From positions 1 through 64,000 of the forward strand of contig NZ_VFSG01000002.1 in NCBI RefSeq assembly GCF_006385805.1: a stretch of 64,000 bases of DNA. The letters run 5' to 3'. A model generated the notes under the pieces. That model saw only the letters and a program-made list of their open reading frames with translations. It was not told the DNA's origin and ran no database searches. Origin of the DNA: Streptococcus xiaochunlingii. Lineage in GTDB: Bacteria; Bacillota; Bacilli; Lactobacillales; Streptococcaceae. Positions 15,092-24,237 of the stretch are shown in pieces. Each line of letters opens with the position of its first letter. Position 1 is the first letter of the stretch. Position numbers and translations under genes: made by a program.

Positions 15092-16372
15092 ATGACTTAT
15101 TCAAAAGAAATCGTCAGAGAATGGCTGGACCAAGTAGCAGAACGTGCCAAGGAGTACCCGGAGTGGGTGGATGTCTTTGAGCGTTGCTACACAGATACTT
15201 TAGATAATACAGTTGAAATTTTAGAAGATGGGTCAACCTTTGTGTTGACAGGGGACATTCCAGCTATGTGGTTGCGTGACTCAACGGCTCAATTGAGACC
15301 CTATCTTCATGTGGCAAAAAGAGACCCTCGTTTGCGCCAGACCATTGCTGGTTTGGTCAAGCGCCAGATGACCTTGATCCTCAAGGATCCCTATGCTAAC
15401 TCTTTTAATATTGAGGAGAACTGGAAAGGCCACCACGAGACTGACCACACCGATTTGAATGGCTGGATTTGGGAACGTAAGTATGAAGTGGACTCGCTTT
15501 GCTATCCCTTGCAATTGGCTTACCTCCTGTGGAAGGAAACTGGTGAGACTAGCCAATTTGATGAAACCTTTGTCACAGCGACCAAGGAAATCCTTCATCT
15601 CTGGACAGTGGAGCAAGACCACAATAACTCACCATACCGTTTCGTCCGTGATACCGATCGTAAGGAAGATACCTTGGTAAATGACGGCTTTGGGCCAGAT
15701 TTTGCTGTGACAGGGATGACCTGGTCAGCCTTCCGTCCAAGTGATGATTGCTGTCAGTATAGCTATTTGATTCCGTCAAATATGTTTGCAGTAGTTGTTT
15801 TGGGTTATGTCCAAGAAATCTTTGCAGCATTGAATCTAGCTGATAGTGAGAGTATCATTGCAGATGCCAAACGCCTCCAAGCGGAGATTCAAGAAGGGAT
15901 CGAAAACTACGCCTACACTACAAATAGTAAGGGCGAGAAAATTTATGCCTTTGAGGTAGACGGTTTGGGAAATGTTAGCATCATGGATGATCCAAACGTA
16001 CCAAGCTTGTTGGCAGCTCCTTATCTTGGCTACTGCGCGATCGACGATGAGGTCTACCAAGCTACTCGTCGGACTATTTTGAGCCCTGAAAATCCTTACT
16101 TCTATGAAGGGAAGTACGCAAGCGGACTCGGAAGTTCTCATACCTTCTATCGCTATATCTGGCCGATTGCCCTGTCGATCCAAGGTTTAACAGCTACAGA
16201 TAAAGCTGAGAAGAAATTCTTGCTGGATCAGTTGGTTGCCTGCGATGGTGGAACAGGTGTCATGCACGAAAGTTTCCACGTGGATGATCCAACCAAATAT
16301 TCGCGTGAATGGTTCTCTTGGGCCAACATGATGTTCTGTGAATTAGTCTTGGATTACTTGGATATCCGCTAA
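15092..16372 (+). CDS. GH125 exo-alpha-1,6-mannosidase
   Basis: A 426-aa enzyme recognised as glycoside hydrolase family 125 and close to the pneumococcal enzyme SpGH125, which removes alpha-1,6-linked mannose. Signs are DIPAMWLRDSTAQLRPY (about residues 55-71), GMTWSAFRPSDDCCQYSYLIPSNMF, and the C-terminal HESFHVDDPTKYSREWFSWANMMFCEL. It has no signal peptide. It heads the rightward glycosidase series; its stop codon is overlapped by the start of a BOX repeat. Confidence 0.92.
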   Translation: MTYSKEIVREWLDQVAERAKEYPEWVDVFERCYTDTLDNTVEILEDGSTFVLTGDIPAMWLRDSTAQLRPYLHVAKRDPRLRQTIAGLVKRQMTLILKDPYANSFNIEENWKGHHETDHTDLNGWIWERKYEVDSLCYPLQLAYLLWKETGETSQFDETFVTATKEILHLWTVEQDHNNSPYRFVRDTDRKEDTLVNDGFGPDFAVTGMTWSAFRPSDDCCQYSYLIPSNMFAVVVLGYVQEIFAALNLADSESIIADAKRLQAEIQEGIENYAYTTNSKGEKIYAFEVDGLGNVSIMDDPNVPSLLAAPYLGYCAIDDEVYQATRRTILSPENPYFYEGKYASGLGSSHTFYRYIWPIALSIQGLTATDKAEKKFLLDQLVACDGGTGVMHESFHVDDPTKYSREWFSWANMMFCELVLDYLDIR

Positions 16373-16522
16373 TACTCTTCAAAAATCAAATTCAAACCAC
16401 GTCAGCTTCGCCTTGCCGTATATATGTTACTGACTTCGTCAGTTCTATCTACAACCTCAAAGAAGTGCTTTGAGCAACCTGCGGCTAGCTTCCTAGTTTG
16501 CTCTTTGACTTTCATTGAGTAT
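16372..16522 (-). repeat. BOX repeat element (boxA-boxB-boxC)
   Basis: A 151-bp sequence that matches the streptococcal BOX element on the minus strand. The boxA end is at about 16464-16522 (starting TATACTCAATGAAAGTCAAA), with one boxB-like central unit and a boxC end at about 16372-16420 that includes the complement of the CGGCAAGGCGA core. It fills most of the 241-bp gap between the GH125 and GH38 genes. BOX elements are mobile, form structured RNA and can alter expression of neighbours. Confidence 0.85.
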
Positions 16523-16613
16523 AAGGAGCACGCTTTAGCTTCACTGATTCTTGTTAGAATCACAAGTTTATATTTAAAACATTAAAAATTTAAGTTAGAA
16601 TGAGGTTTTACTC

Positions 16614-19259
16614 ATGGAAAATGTTGTTGTACACATTATCTCTCACAGCCACTGGGATCGTGAGTGGTATTTACCTTTTGAAAGTCACCGGATGCAATTG
16701 GTGGAACTCTTTGACAATCTCTTTGATCTCTTTGAAAATGACCCTGAATTCAAGAGCTTCCATTTGGATGGACAAACCATTGTCCTTGATGACTATTTAG
16801 AAATTCGCCCTGAGAACCGTGACAAGGTGCAGCGTTATATCGACGAGGGCAAGCTTAAGATTGGTCCTTTCTATATCTTGCAGGATGATTATTTGATCTC
16901 CAGTGAAGCCAACGTCCGCAATACTTTGATTGGACAAGCTGAATGTGCCAAATGGGGCAAATCAACTCAAATTGGTTACTTCCCAGATACCTTTGGGAAT
17001 ATGGGGCAAGCTCCTCAAATCCTTCAAAAATCAGGTATCCACGTAGCAGCCTTTGGGCGTGGAGTGAAGCCGATCGGATTTGACAACCAAGTTCTCGAAG
17101 ATGAGCAGTTTACCTCTCAATTTTCTGAAATGTACTGGCAAGGGGCGGATGGTAGCCGTGTACTCGGCATTCTATTTGCTAACTGGTACAGTAATGGGAA
17201 TGAAATTCCAGTGGATAAAGATGAAGCTTTGGCTTTCTGGAAACAAAAATTGGCAGACGTTCGTGACTATGCATCGACCAACCAATGGTTGATGATGAAC
17301 GGCTGTGACCACCAGCCTGTACAGAGAAATATTAGTGAAGCCATTCGCGTGGCCAATGAACTCTTCCCAGACGTGACCTTTATTCATAGCTCCTTTGACG
17401 AATATGTGCGAGCAGTGGAAAGTGCGCTTCCTGAGCAATTATCAACGGTTACAGGAGAATTGACCAGTCAGGAAACCGATGGTTGGTATACTCTGGCGAA
17501 TACCTCTTCTTCACGGGTTTACCTCAAACAAGCCTTCCAAGAAAACAGCAATTTGTTAGAGCAAGTGGTGGAACCTTTGACCATCATCACTGGTGGGCAC
17601 AACCACAAGGATCAATTGACCTATGCTTGGAAGACCCTATTGCAAAATGCACCACACGATAGTATTTGTGGATGTAGCGTGGACGAAGTTCACCGCGAAA
17701 TGGAAGTTCGTTTTGCCAAGGTCAACCAAGTCGGTAACTTTGTCAAGAGCAACCTTCTCAATGAATGGAAAGAGAAACTAGCGACTCAGAAAGCCCAAAG
17801 TGAACAACTCTTTACGGTGATGAACACTGGCTTGCATGGCAAGGTGGACACCGTCAGCACGGTTATTGATGTAGCGGTTTGTCCATTTAAGGAATTGCAC
17901 CCGACAGAGGGCTTCAAGAAAATGGCTGCTTTGACCTTGCCAGATTATCACGTAGAGGATTTAGATGGTCATCTTGTAGAAGCAGAGATTGAAGATTTGG
18001 GGGCAAGCTTTGGCTATACCTTGCCAAAGGATAAATTCCGTCAGCCTTATATTGCGCGTCAAGTGCGCGTGACGGTTCCGGTTCACCTATCGCCTCTTTC
18101 TTGGACAACCTTCCAGCTCCTAGAAGGAAAAGCTTCCCATCATGACGGTATTTACCAAAATGGGGTTCTCGATACGCCATTTGTAACCCTCAGTATTGAT
18201 AATGGCTTGACCCTTTATGACAAGACGACCAATGAGGCTTATGAGGACTTCCTTCGTTTCGAAGACCGAGGTGATATTGGAAATGAATACATTTACTTCC
18301 AACCAAAAGGAACCGAACCAATCTATGCGGAGCTCAAAACTCATGAGGTCTTGGAAAATAATGCTCGCTATGCCAAAATCTTGCTCAAGCATGACTTGAC
18401 GATCCCGGTCAGCGCAGATGAAAAATTGGATGCGGAACAAAGAGGCATTATCGAGTTTATGAACCGAGAGGCAGGACGCTCAGAAGAAATGACAACCATT
18501 CCGTTGGAAACAGAGATGACCGTCTTTGTGGATGATCCGCAGATTCGCTTTAAAACTCGCTTTACCAATACTGCAAAAGACCACCGCATTCGTCTCTTGG
18601 TCAAGACTCATAACACCCGTCCGAGCAATGATTCTGAGAGTATCTATGAGGTGGTGACACGGCCAAATAAACCAGCAGCTTCTTGGGAAAATCCTGAAAA
18701 TCCCCAACACCAACAAGCCTTTGTCAGCTTGTATGACGATATTAAAGGGGTGACGGTAGCCAATAAAGGATTGCATGAGTATGAAATCCTTGGAGACGAC
18801 ACCATGGCTGTAACTCTTCTTCGTGCTTCAGGTGAACTCGGTGACTGGGGCTACTTCCCAACACCAGAAGCACAGTGCTTGCGCGATATCGAAGTTGAGT
18901 TCGCAGTAGAGTGCCATCAAGCTCAGGATCGATTCTCAGCCTTCCGTCGTGCCAAAGCCTTTCAGGTGCCATTTACAGCCCTTCAAGTTGCAAAACAAGA
19001 GGGTAGTGTTGCAGCAACGGGCAGTCTCTTTAACCATCCAGCACTGAACTTGCCACAAGTCTGCCCAACAGCCTTTAAGGTGGCTGAGAATGAAGAAGGT
19101 TATGTCCTTCGTTATTACAACATGAGTCAAGAAAATGTTCGGGTATCTGAAAAACAACAAACCATTCTTGATTTGTTGGAACGCCCATATCCAGTCCATT
19201 CAGGACTATTAGCACCACAAGAAATTCGTACAGAATTGATCAAAAAAGAAGAAATTTAA
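16614..19259 (+). CDS. GH38 family alpha-mannosidase
   Basis: An 881-aa enzyme of glycoside hydrolase family 38, like pneumococcal SpGH38, which acts on alpha-1,3-mannosides. The N-terminal HIISHSHWDREWYLPFE segment supplies the zinc ligands, GYFPDTFGNMGQAPQIL contains the nucleophile aspartate, and NAPHDSICGCSVDEVHREM (about 345-365) is another family hallmark. The C-terminal half is the beta-rich mannosidase domain. It is cytoplasmic by sequence. The preceding leader holds a BOX element, so read-through from GH125 may be modulated there. Confidence 0.93.
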   Translation: MENVVVHIISHSHWDREWYLPFESHRMQLVELFDNLFDLFENDPEFKSFHLDGQTIVLDDYLEIRPENRDKVQRYIDEGKLKIGPFYILQDDYLISSEANVRNTLIGQAECAKWGKSTQIGYFPDTFGNMGQAPQILQKSGIHVAAFGRGVKPIGFDNQVLEDEQFTSQFSEMYWQGADGSRVLGILFANWYSNGNEIPVDKDEALAFWKQKLADVRDYASTNQWLMMNGCDHQPVQRNISEAIRVANELFPDVTFIHSSFDEYVRAVESALPEQLSTVTGELTSQETDGWYTLANTSSSRVYLKQAFQENSNLLEQVVEPLTIITGGHNHKDQLTYAWKTLLQNAPHDSICGCSVDEVHREMEVRFAKVNQVGNFVKSNLLNEWKEKLATQKAQSEQLFTVMNTGLHGKVDTVSTVIDVAVCPFKELHPTEGFKKMAALTLPDYHVEDLDGHLVEAEIEDLGASFGYTLPKDKFRQPYIARQVRVTVPVHLSPLSWTTFQLLEGKASHHDGIYQNGVLDTPFVTLSIDNGLTLYDKTTNEAYEDFLRFEDRGDIGNEYIYFQPKGTEPIYAELKTHEVLENNARYAKILLKHDLTIPVSADEKLDAEQRGIIEFMNREAGRSEEMTTIPLETEMTVFVDDPQIRFKTRFTNTAKDHRIRLLVKTHNTRPSNDSESIYEVVTRPNKPAASWENPENPQHQQAFVSLYDDIKGVTVANKGLHEYEILGDDTMAVTLLRASGELGDWGYFPTPEAQCLRDIEVEFAVECHQAQDRFSAFRRAKAFQVPFTALQVAKQEGSVAATGSLFNHPALNLPQVCPTAFKVAENEEGYVLRYYNMSQENVRVSEKQQTILDLLERPYPVHSGLLAPQEIRTELIKKEEI

Positions 19260-19288
19260 TTTCAAAAAGAAAACATAAACAGAAAGGA

Positions 19289-19330
19289 GGAGCGAAAAAG
19301 TAAGAACCAACTACTGACTCGCTCCTTTTT
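19289..19330 (+). terminator. Attenuator-like hairpin before the ROK gene
   Basis: A 7-bp GC-rich stem (GGAGCGA at 19289-19295, TCGCTCC at 19319-19325) followed by five Ts, inside the operon just before the next ribosome-binding site. It probably lowers read-through from the GH38 gene. The first arm also includes an unused Shine-Dalgarno-like AAAGGAGG. Confidence 0.55.
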
Positions 19331-19343
19331 GCAGGTGAAAGCA

Positions 19344-20213
19344 ATGACCATTGCAACGATTGATATCGGAGGAACTGGCATTAAGTTTGCTAGTCTAACT
19401 CCTGATGGAAAGATTTTAGATAAGACCAGCACCCCAACTCCAGAAACTTTAGAAGATTTGTTGGCTTGGTTGGACCAACGCTTGTCAGAACAGGACTATC
19501 GTGGGATTGCTATGAGTGTTCCAGGAGCGGTCAATCAAGAAACAGGAGTGATCGAGGGGATTAGTGCCATTCCTTACATTCATGGATTTTCATGGTATGA
19601 GGCCCTTGCTCATCACCAGCTCCCTGTCCATCTAGAAAATGATGCCAACTGTGTTGGACTTAGTGAACTGCTAGCTCATCCTGAGATTGAAAATGCAGCC
19701 TGTGTTGTCATTGGCACAGGGATTGGTGGGGCCATGATTATCAATGGGAAACTTCACCGTGGTCGCCATGGCTTGGGTGGAGAGTTTGGTTACATGACAA
19801 CTATCGAACCAGCAGAAAAACTCAACAACTGGTCACTATTAGCTTCTACAGGAAGCATGGTTCGCTATGTCATCGAAAAATCTGGTCAAACCGATTGGGA
19901 TGGCCGAAAGGTTTACCAAGAGGCTGCAGCAGGCAATGCCCTTTGTCAAGAAGCCATTGAGCGGATGAATCGTAATCTAGCTCAAGGACTACTCAATATT
20001 CAGTATCTGATCGACCCAGATGTCATTAGCCTAGGTGGCTCTATCAGTCAGAACCCAGATTTTATCAAAGGGGTGCAAAAAGCGGTAGACGTCTTTGTGG
20101 AAAAATATGAAGAATATACAATTGCGCCAGTTATCCAAGCCTGTACCTATCAGGCAGATGCCAATCTCTACGGTGCTCTTGTCAACTGGTTACAGGAGGA
20201 AAACCAATGGTAA
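19344..20213 (+). CDS. ROK family sugar kinase-like protein
   Basis: A 289-aa ROK protein starting [16 protein letters not shown], the phosphate-1 loop of the ASKHA fold. The ROK stretch [28 protein letters not shown] is present at about 125-152. The usual CxCGxxGCxE zinc motif is absent, as in some ROK kinases acting on mannose or N-acetylmannosamine. It has no DNA-binding domain, so it is an enzyme and not a repressor. It probably phosphorylates a sugar released by the surrounding glycosidases. The 3' end overlaps the GH20 gene by 7 bp. I chose the ATG at 19344 over an upstream TTG because AGGTG precedes it. Confidence 0.85.
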   Translation: MTIATIDIGGTGIKFASLTPDGKILDKTSTPTPETLEDLLAWLDQRLSEQDYRGIAMSVPGAVNQETGVIEGISAIPYIHGFSWYEALAHHQLPVHLENDANCVGLSELLAHPEIENAACVVIGTGIGGAMIINGKLHRGRHGLGGEFGYMTTIEPAEKLNNWSLLASTGSMVRYVIEKSGQTDWDGRKVYQEAAAGNALCQEAIERMNRNLAQGLLNIQYLIDPDVISLGGSISQNPDFIKGVQKAVDVFVEKYEEYTIAPVIQACTYQADANLYGALVNWLQEENQW

Positions 20214-22087
20214 ACTTTACCGGGCTTAGCCCCAAACAAGCGCAAGCTATTGAAGTATTAAAAAATCACATTTCTCTACCAGATGTAGAAGTGGCAGTCA
20301 CCCAGTCTGATCAATCTTCTATTTCTATCAAGGGTGAGGGCGGAAACTATCAATTGACTTATGACAAACCTCATCAGCTTTACCGCGCCTTGTCTGTGCT
20401 AGCAACAGCTTTAGTAGAAGGTGACAAAGTAGAGATTGAAGAACAGGCTGCTTACGAAGATTTAGCCTACATGGCGGATTGTTCCCGTAATGCGGTTCTA
20501 AATGTTGCATCTGCCAAGCAGATGATTGAAGTCTTGGCTCTCATGGGCTACTCAACCTTTGAGCTATATATGGAGGACACCTATCAGATTGAGGGACAAC
20601 CTTACTTTGGTTATTTCCGTGGAGCATACTCAGCTGAAGAGTTACAGGAAATCGAAAGCTACGCCCAGCAGTTTGACATGACTTTTGTTCCATGCATCCA
20701 AACCTTGGCTCACTTATCAGCCTTTGTCAAATGGGGTGTCAAAGAAGTCCAGCAACTCCGTGATGTAGAGGATATTCTCCTTATTGGCGAAGAAAAAGTT
20801 TACGAGCTGATTGATGGTATGTTTGCGACGTTGTCTAAGCTACAAACTCGCAAGGTCAATATCGGGATGGATGAAGCTCACCTGGTTGGTTTGGGACGTT
20901 ACCTTATCCTAAACGGTGTGGTTGACCGCAGCCTCCTCATGTGCCAACACTTGGAGCGCGTGCTGGATATTGCAGATAAGTATGGTTTTCACTGCCAGAT
21001 GTGGAGCGATATGTTCTTCAAACTCATGTCAGCTGATGGCCAGTACGACCGTGATGTCGAAATTCCAGAAGAAACTCGTGTTTATCTTGACCGTCTCAAA
21101 GACCGTGTGACCTTGGTTTACTGGGATTATTATCAGGATAGCGAAGAAAAATACAACCGTAACTTCGGTAATCACCACAAGATTAGTCAGGATATTGCCT
21201 TTGCAGGCGGTGCTTGGAAGTGGATTGGTTTCACACCACACAACCATTTCAGTCGTCTCATCGCTGTCGAAGCTAACAAAGCCTGCCGTGCCAATCAGAT
21301 CAAGGAAGTCATTGTGACTGGTTGGGGGGACAATGGTGGTGAAACAGCTCAGTTCTCTATTCTGCCAAGCTTGCAAATCTGGGCAGAACTCAGCTACCGC
21401 AATGATTTAGACCGTTTATCAGCTCATTTCAAGGTCCATACAGGTCTGTCGGTTGAGGACTTTATTCAGCTGGATCTGGCCAACCTTTTACCAGATCTAC
21501 CAGGAAATCTAAGTGGTATCAATCCCAACCGCTATGTCTTTTATCAAGATGTTCTTTGCCCAATTCTTGATAAGCACATGACTCCTGAACAGGACAAGCC
21601 TCACTTTGCCCAGGCAGCTGAGATTCTTTCTGACATTAAAGAAAAAGCTGGAGTCTACGCTTATCTTTTCGAAACTCAGGCCCAGTTGAATGCTATTTTA
21701 AGTGGCAAGGTTGATGTGGGACGACGCATTCGTCAAGCCTATCAAACAGGTGATAAAGAGAGCTTGCAACAAATTGCTAGGGAAGAATTGCCAAAACTCA
21801 GAAGCCAGATTGAAACCTTCCACAAGCTCTTTAGCCAGCAATGGTTGAAAGAAAACAAGGTCTTTGGCTTGGATACCGTGGATATCCGTATGGGAGGGCT
21901 CTTGCAACGAATCAAGCGTGCAGAAAGTCGTATTGAAGACTATCTAGCTGGTTCCATTTCTCGTATCGATGAGTTGGAAGTAGAGATTTTGCCATTCAAC
22001 GATTTCTATGGAGATAAGGACTTCGCAGCTACAACGGCCAACCAGTGGCATACCATTGCGACCGCTTCGACCATTTATACGACCTAA
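20207..22087 (+). CDS. GH20 exo-beta-N-acetylhexosaminidase
   Basis: A 626-aa protein resembling pneumococcal GH20C, a cytoplasmic hexosaminidase. The catalytic Asp-Glu pair is seen in [15 protein letters not shown] (about 220-235). A GH20 N-terminal region (about 1-90) precedes the TIM barrel ([16 protein letters not shown] onward), and the C-terminus is helical. There is no signal peptide. It would remove GlcNAc or GalNAc from intracellular oligosaccharides. It overlaps the ROK gene, so the two are translationally coupled. Confidence 0.88.
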   Translation: MVNFTGLSPKQAQAIEVLKNHISLPDVEVAVTQSDQSSISIKGEGGNYQLTYDKPHQLYRALSVLATALVEGDKVEIEEQAAYEDLAYMADCSRNAVLNVASAKQMIEVLALMGYSTFELYMEDTYQIEGQPYFGYFRGAYSAEELQEIESYAQQFDMTFVPCIQTLAHLSAFVKWGVKEVQQLRDVEDILLIGEEKVYELIDGMFATLSKLQTRKVNIGMDEAHLVGLGRYLILNGVVDRSLLMCQHLERVLDIADKYGFHCQMWSDMFFKLMSADGQYDRDVEIPEETRVYLDRLKDRVTLVYWDYYQDSEEKYNRNFGNHHKISQDIAFAGGAWKWIGFTPHNHFSRLIAVEANKACRANQIKEVIVTGWGDNGGETAQFSILPSLQIWAELSYRNDLDRLSAHFKVHTGLSVEDFIQLDLANLLPDLPGNLSGINPNRYVFYQDVLCPILDKHMTPEQDKPHFAQAAEILSDIKEKAGVYAYLFETQAQLNAILSGKVDVGRRIRQAYQTGDKESLQQIAREELPKLRSQIETFHKLFSQQWLKENKVFGLDTVDIRMGGLLQRIKRAESRIEDYLAGSISRIDELEVEILPFNDFYGDKDFAATTANQWHTIATASTIYTT

Positions 22088-22120
22088 TTCAAAAAGGGTG
22101 TCTTTAAAGAAAATGCTGTT

Positions 22121-22167
22121 GAAGGAGGAGAAAGATGTCCGATGGAGACATTTCTTCTTCTTTTTTC
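22121..22167 (+). terminator. Terminator after the glycosidase operon
   Basis: A long imperfect stem (GAAGGAGGAGAAAGATGTCC against GGAGACATTTCTTCTTC) followed by a T run, which separates the glycosidases from the transporter operon. Confidence 0.65.
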
Positions 22168-22221
22168 TCCATTTTTAAGGCTATGTCATAAATTTGTAGA
22201 ATTTTTTCTATAATTAGGAGT

Positions 22222-22270
22222 TTGAAAAAGTTTTCATAGAGTTTTATAATAAAAAATGTAAACGTTACCA
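22222..22270 (+). promoter_or_regulatory. Transporter promoter with cre (CcpA) site
   Basis: TTGAAA (22222-22227), 17-bp spacer, TATAAT (22245-22250). Starting seven bases after the -10 is TGTAAACGTTACCA (22257-22270), a full match to the catabolite-responsive element consensus. CcpA bound over the start point should repress the transporter when preferred sugars are present. Confidence 0.85.
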
Positions 22271-22298
22271 AAAGTAAAATGACAAAGGGGGGAGTCAG

Positions 22299-23228
22299 AT
22301 GAAAAAGTTTGTTAAGACCTTGAGAGAAAATCTCATTTTCTTCTTGATGGTTTTACCAGGTGCAGCGTGGTTGATTTTATTCTTCTACATACCTGTTTTG
22401 GGAAACGTTGTCGCATTTAAAGACTATCATATCACCGGAGAGGGATTTATTGATAGTGTAATGAAGAGTAAGTGGGTAGGATTTGATAACTTCAAATTCC
22501 TCTTTAGTTCTAAAGATGCTTATATCATTACAAGAAATACCGTCCTTTACAACCTAGCCTTTATTTTCTTGGGCTTGATTGTTTCTGTTGGGATTGCCAT
22601 TATCTTTAGTGAGATGCGTTCCAAACGCTTGGTTAAAGTGTTTCAAACATCAATGTTGTTCCCCTATTTCTTGTCATGGGTTATCATTAGCTTCTTTACA
22701 GATGCCTTCTTAAACGTCGATAAAGGCTTGATTAACCATATCTTAACATCACTTGGGATGAAAGGAATCAACTTCTATACAGAGGTTGCCATTTGGCCAG
22801 CGCTTCTCCTCTTCTTAGGAATCTGGAAAGGTTTTGGTTATAGCAGTGTTATGTACTATGCAACTATCATGGGAATTGATCCAACCTTCTATGAAGCTGC
22901 AACAGTGGATGGAGCATCTAAGTGGCAGCGAATTCGCCACATTACCATTCCTCAGTTGGCTTCCTTGATTACGGTCTTGACCATCCTTGCAATCGGAAAT
23001 ATCTTCCGTGCTGACTTTGGATTGTTCTACCAAATCCCACATAATTCAGGTGCCCTTTATAGTGTGACAAACGTAATTGATGTCTATGTCTACAATGGAC
23101 TTGCTAAATCAGGAGATATTGCGATGGCCGCAGCGGCTGGTCTTTACCAATCAGTTGTCGGATTGATTCTCGTTTTACTTTCTAATATTGTAGCACGTCG
23201 GATTGATAAGAATGCAGCGCTCTTCTAG
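22299..23228 (+). CDS. Sugar ABC transporter permease (CUT1, MalF/LplB type)
   Basis: A 309-aa membrane protein with about six segments (e.g. LIFFLMVLPGAAWLILFFYIPVLG). The EAA loop YEAATVDGASKWQRIRHITIPQL at about 195-217 contacts an ATPase. No ATPase gene is encoded here; CUT1 systems of streptococci generally share MsmK. It is the first gene of a permease-permease-binding protein operon that resembles the pneumococcal N-glycan transporter NgtS-P1-P2. The start is supported by a GGGGGGAG site. Confidence 0.9.
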   Translation: MKKFVKTLRENLIFFLMVLPGAAWLILFFYIPVLGNVVAFKDYHITGEGFIDSVMKSKWVGFDNFKFLFSSKDAYIITRNTVLYNLAFIFLGLIVSVGIAIIFSEMRSKRLVKVFQTSMLFPYFLSWVIISFFTDAFLNVDKGLINHILTSLGMKGINFYTEVAIWPALLLFLGIWKGFGYSSVMYYATIMGIDPTFYEAATVDGASKWQRIRHITIPQLASLITVLTILAIGNIFRADFGLFYQIPHNSGALYSVTNVIDVYVYNGLAKSGDIAMAAAAGLYQSVVGLILVLLSNIVARRIDKNAALF

Positions 23229-23241
23229 AAAGGAGGATACC

Positions 23242-24174
23242 ATGGCAAAATCAAAAATTAAAAAAGAAAAAGTTGATAATGTTGGGATCCACTCCTTCAG
23301 TAAGAAAGCAGACATCTTCTTTAGTAGCATCGTCGGCTTGGTTGCTCTATCCTGTATCTTGCCCTTCATCTTCGTTGTCATGATTTCCTTGACAGATGAA
23401 CAAAGTTTGGCTATTCACGGCTTCCAATTTTGGCCTGCTAAGTTTGGTGCAGATGGCTATCTTTTCCTTGTCCAATTTAAGGATAAGATTTTTCAAGCCC
23501 TCTTTATTACCTTGTTTGTGACGATTGTAGGGACAGCATGTAATGTCTTTATTACAACAACCTATGCCTACGCTATCTCTCGTAGAACCTTTAAGTACAG
23601 AAACTTCTTTACGGTCTTTGCACTCTTGAGCATGCTCTTTAGTGCAGGGATGGTACCAGGTTACGTCGTTACGACTCAGTTGCTTCATTTAGGAGATACG
23701 GTTGGAGCCCTCATCATTCCGATGTTATTGAGTCCCTTCAATATCATCTTGATGCGGACCTTCTTCAAACGGACGATCCCAGAAGCCATTCTTGAGTCTG
23801 CTCGGATAGATGGAGCAAGTGAGACGCGGATCTTCTTCCAGATCTGTTTGCCACTTTCTCTTCCAGGGATTGCGACCATCAGTCTCTTCACAGCCCTTGG
23901 CTTCTGGAATGACTGGTTCAACGCCCTTCTCTATATCAAGAGTGAAAACCTCTATCCTCTTCAATACTTGCTGATGCAAATCCAAAATAACATGGATTAC
24001 ATTTCTAAGTCAGTCGGTGCATCTAGTCAAATCGCTGGTGCGGTCCAATCCCTTCCTAAGGAAACTGGACGGATGGCCATGGTGGTGGTGGCAACAGTTC
24101 CAATCGCTATCCTCTATCCATTCTTCCAACGTTACTTTGTAAAAGGATTGACCATCGGTGGTGTTAAAGAGTAA
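23242..24174 (+). CDS. Sugar ABC transporter permease (CUT1, MalG/YtcP type)
   Basis: A 310-aa partner permease. The chosen ATG at 23242 has AAAGGAGG nine bases upstream. A cytoplasmic N-terminus precedes six membrane segments, and the EAA loop is LESARIDGASETRIFFQICLPLSLP at about 190-215. It would form the channel with the preceding permease. It starts 13 bp after the first permease ends. Confidence 0.9.
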   Translation: MAKSKIKKEKVDNVGIHSFSKKADIFFSSIVGLVALSCILPFIFVVMISLTDEQSLAIHGFQFWPAKFGADGYLFLVQFKDKIFQALFITLFVTIVGTACNVFITTTYAYAISRRTFKYRNFFTVFALLSMLFSAGMVPGYVVTTQLLHLGDTVGALIIPMLLSPFNIILMRTFFKRTIPEAILESARIDGASETRIFFQICLPLSLPGIATISLFTALGFWNDWFNALLYIKSENLYPLQYLLMQIQNNMDYISKSVGASSQIAGAVQSLPKETGRMAMVVVATVPIAILYPFFQRYFVKGLTIGGVKE

Positions 24175-24237
24175 GCAAATGTTGCTCACTCACCCTTCAT
24201 AATGTTAATAAAGAAAAATAAAAAAGGAGTTTTTCTC

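Noticed and set aside
13413..18972. Many overlapping frames inside the mannosidase genes
   Set aside because: They are shadows of the GH92, GH125 and GH38 genes, whose full-length family motifs are in the chosen frames.
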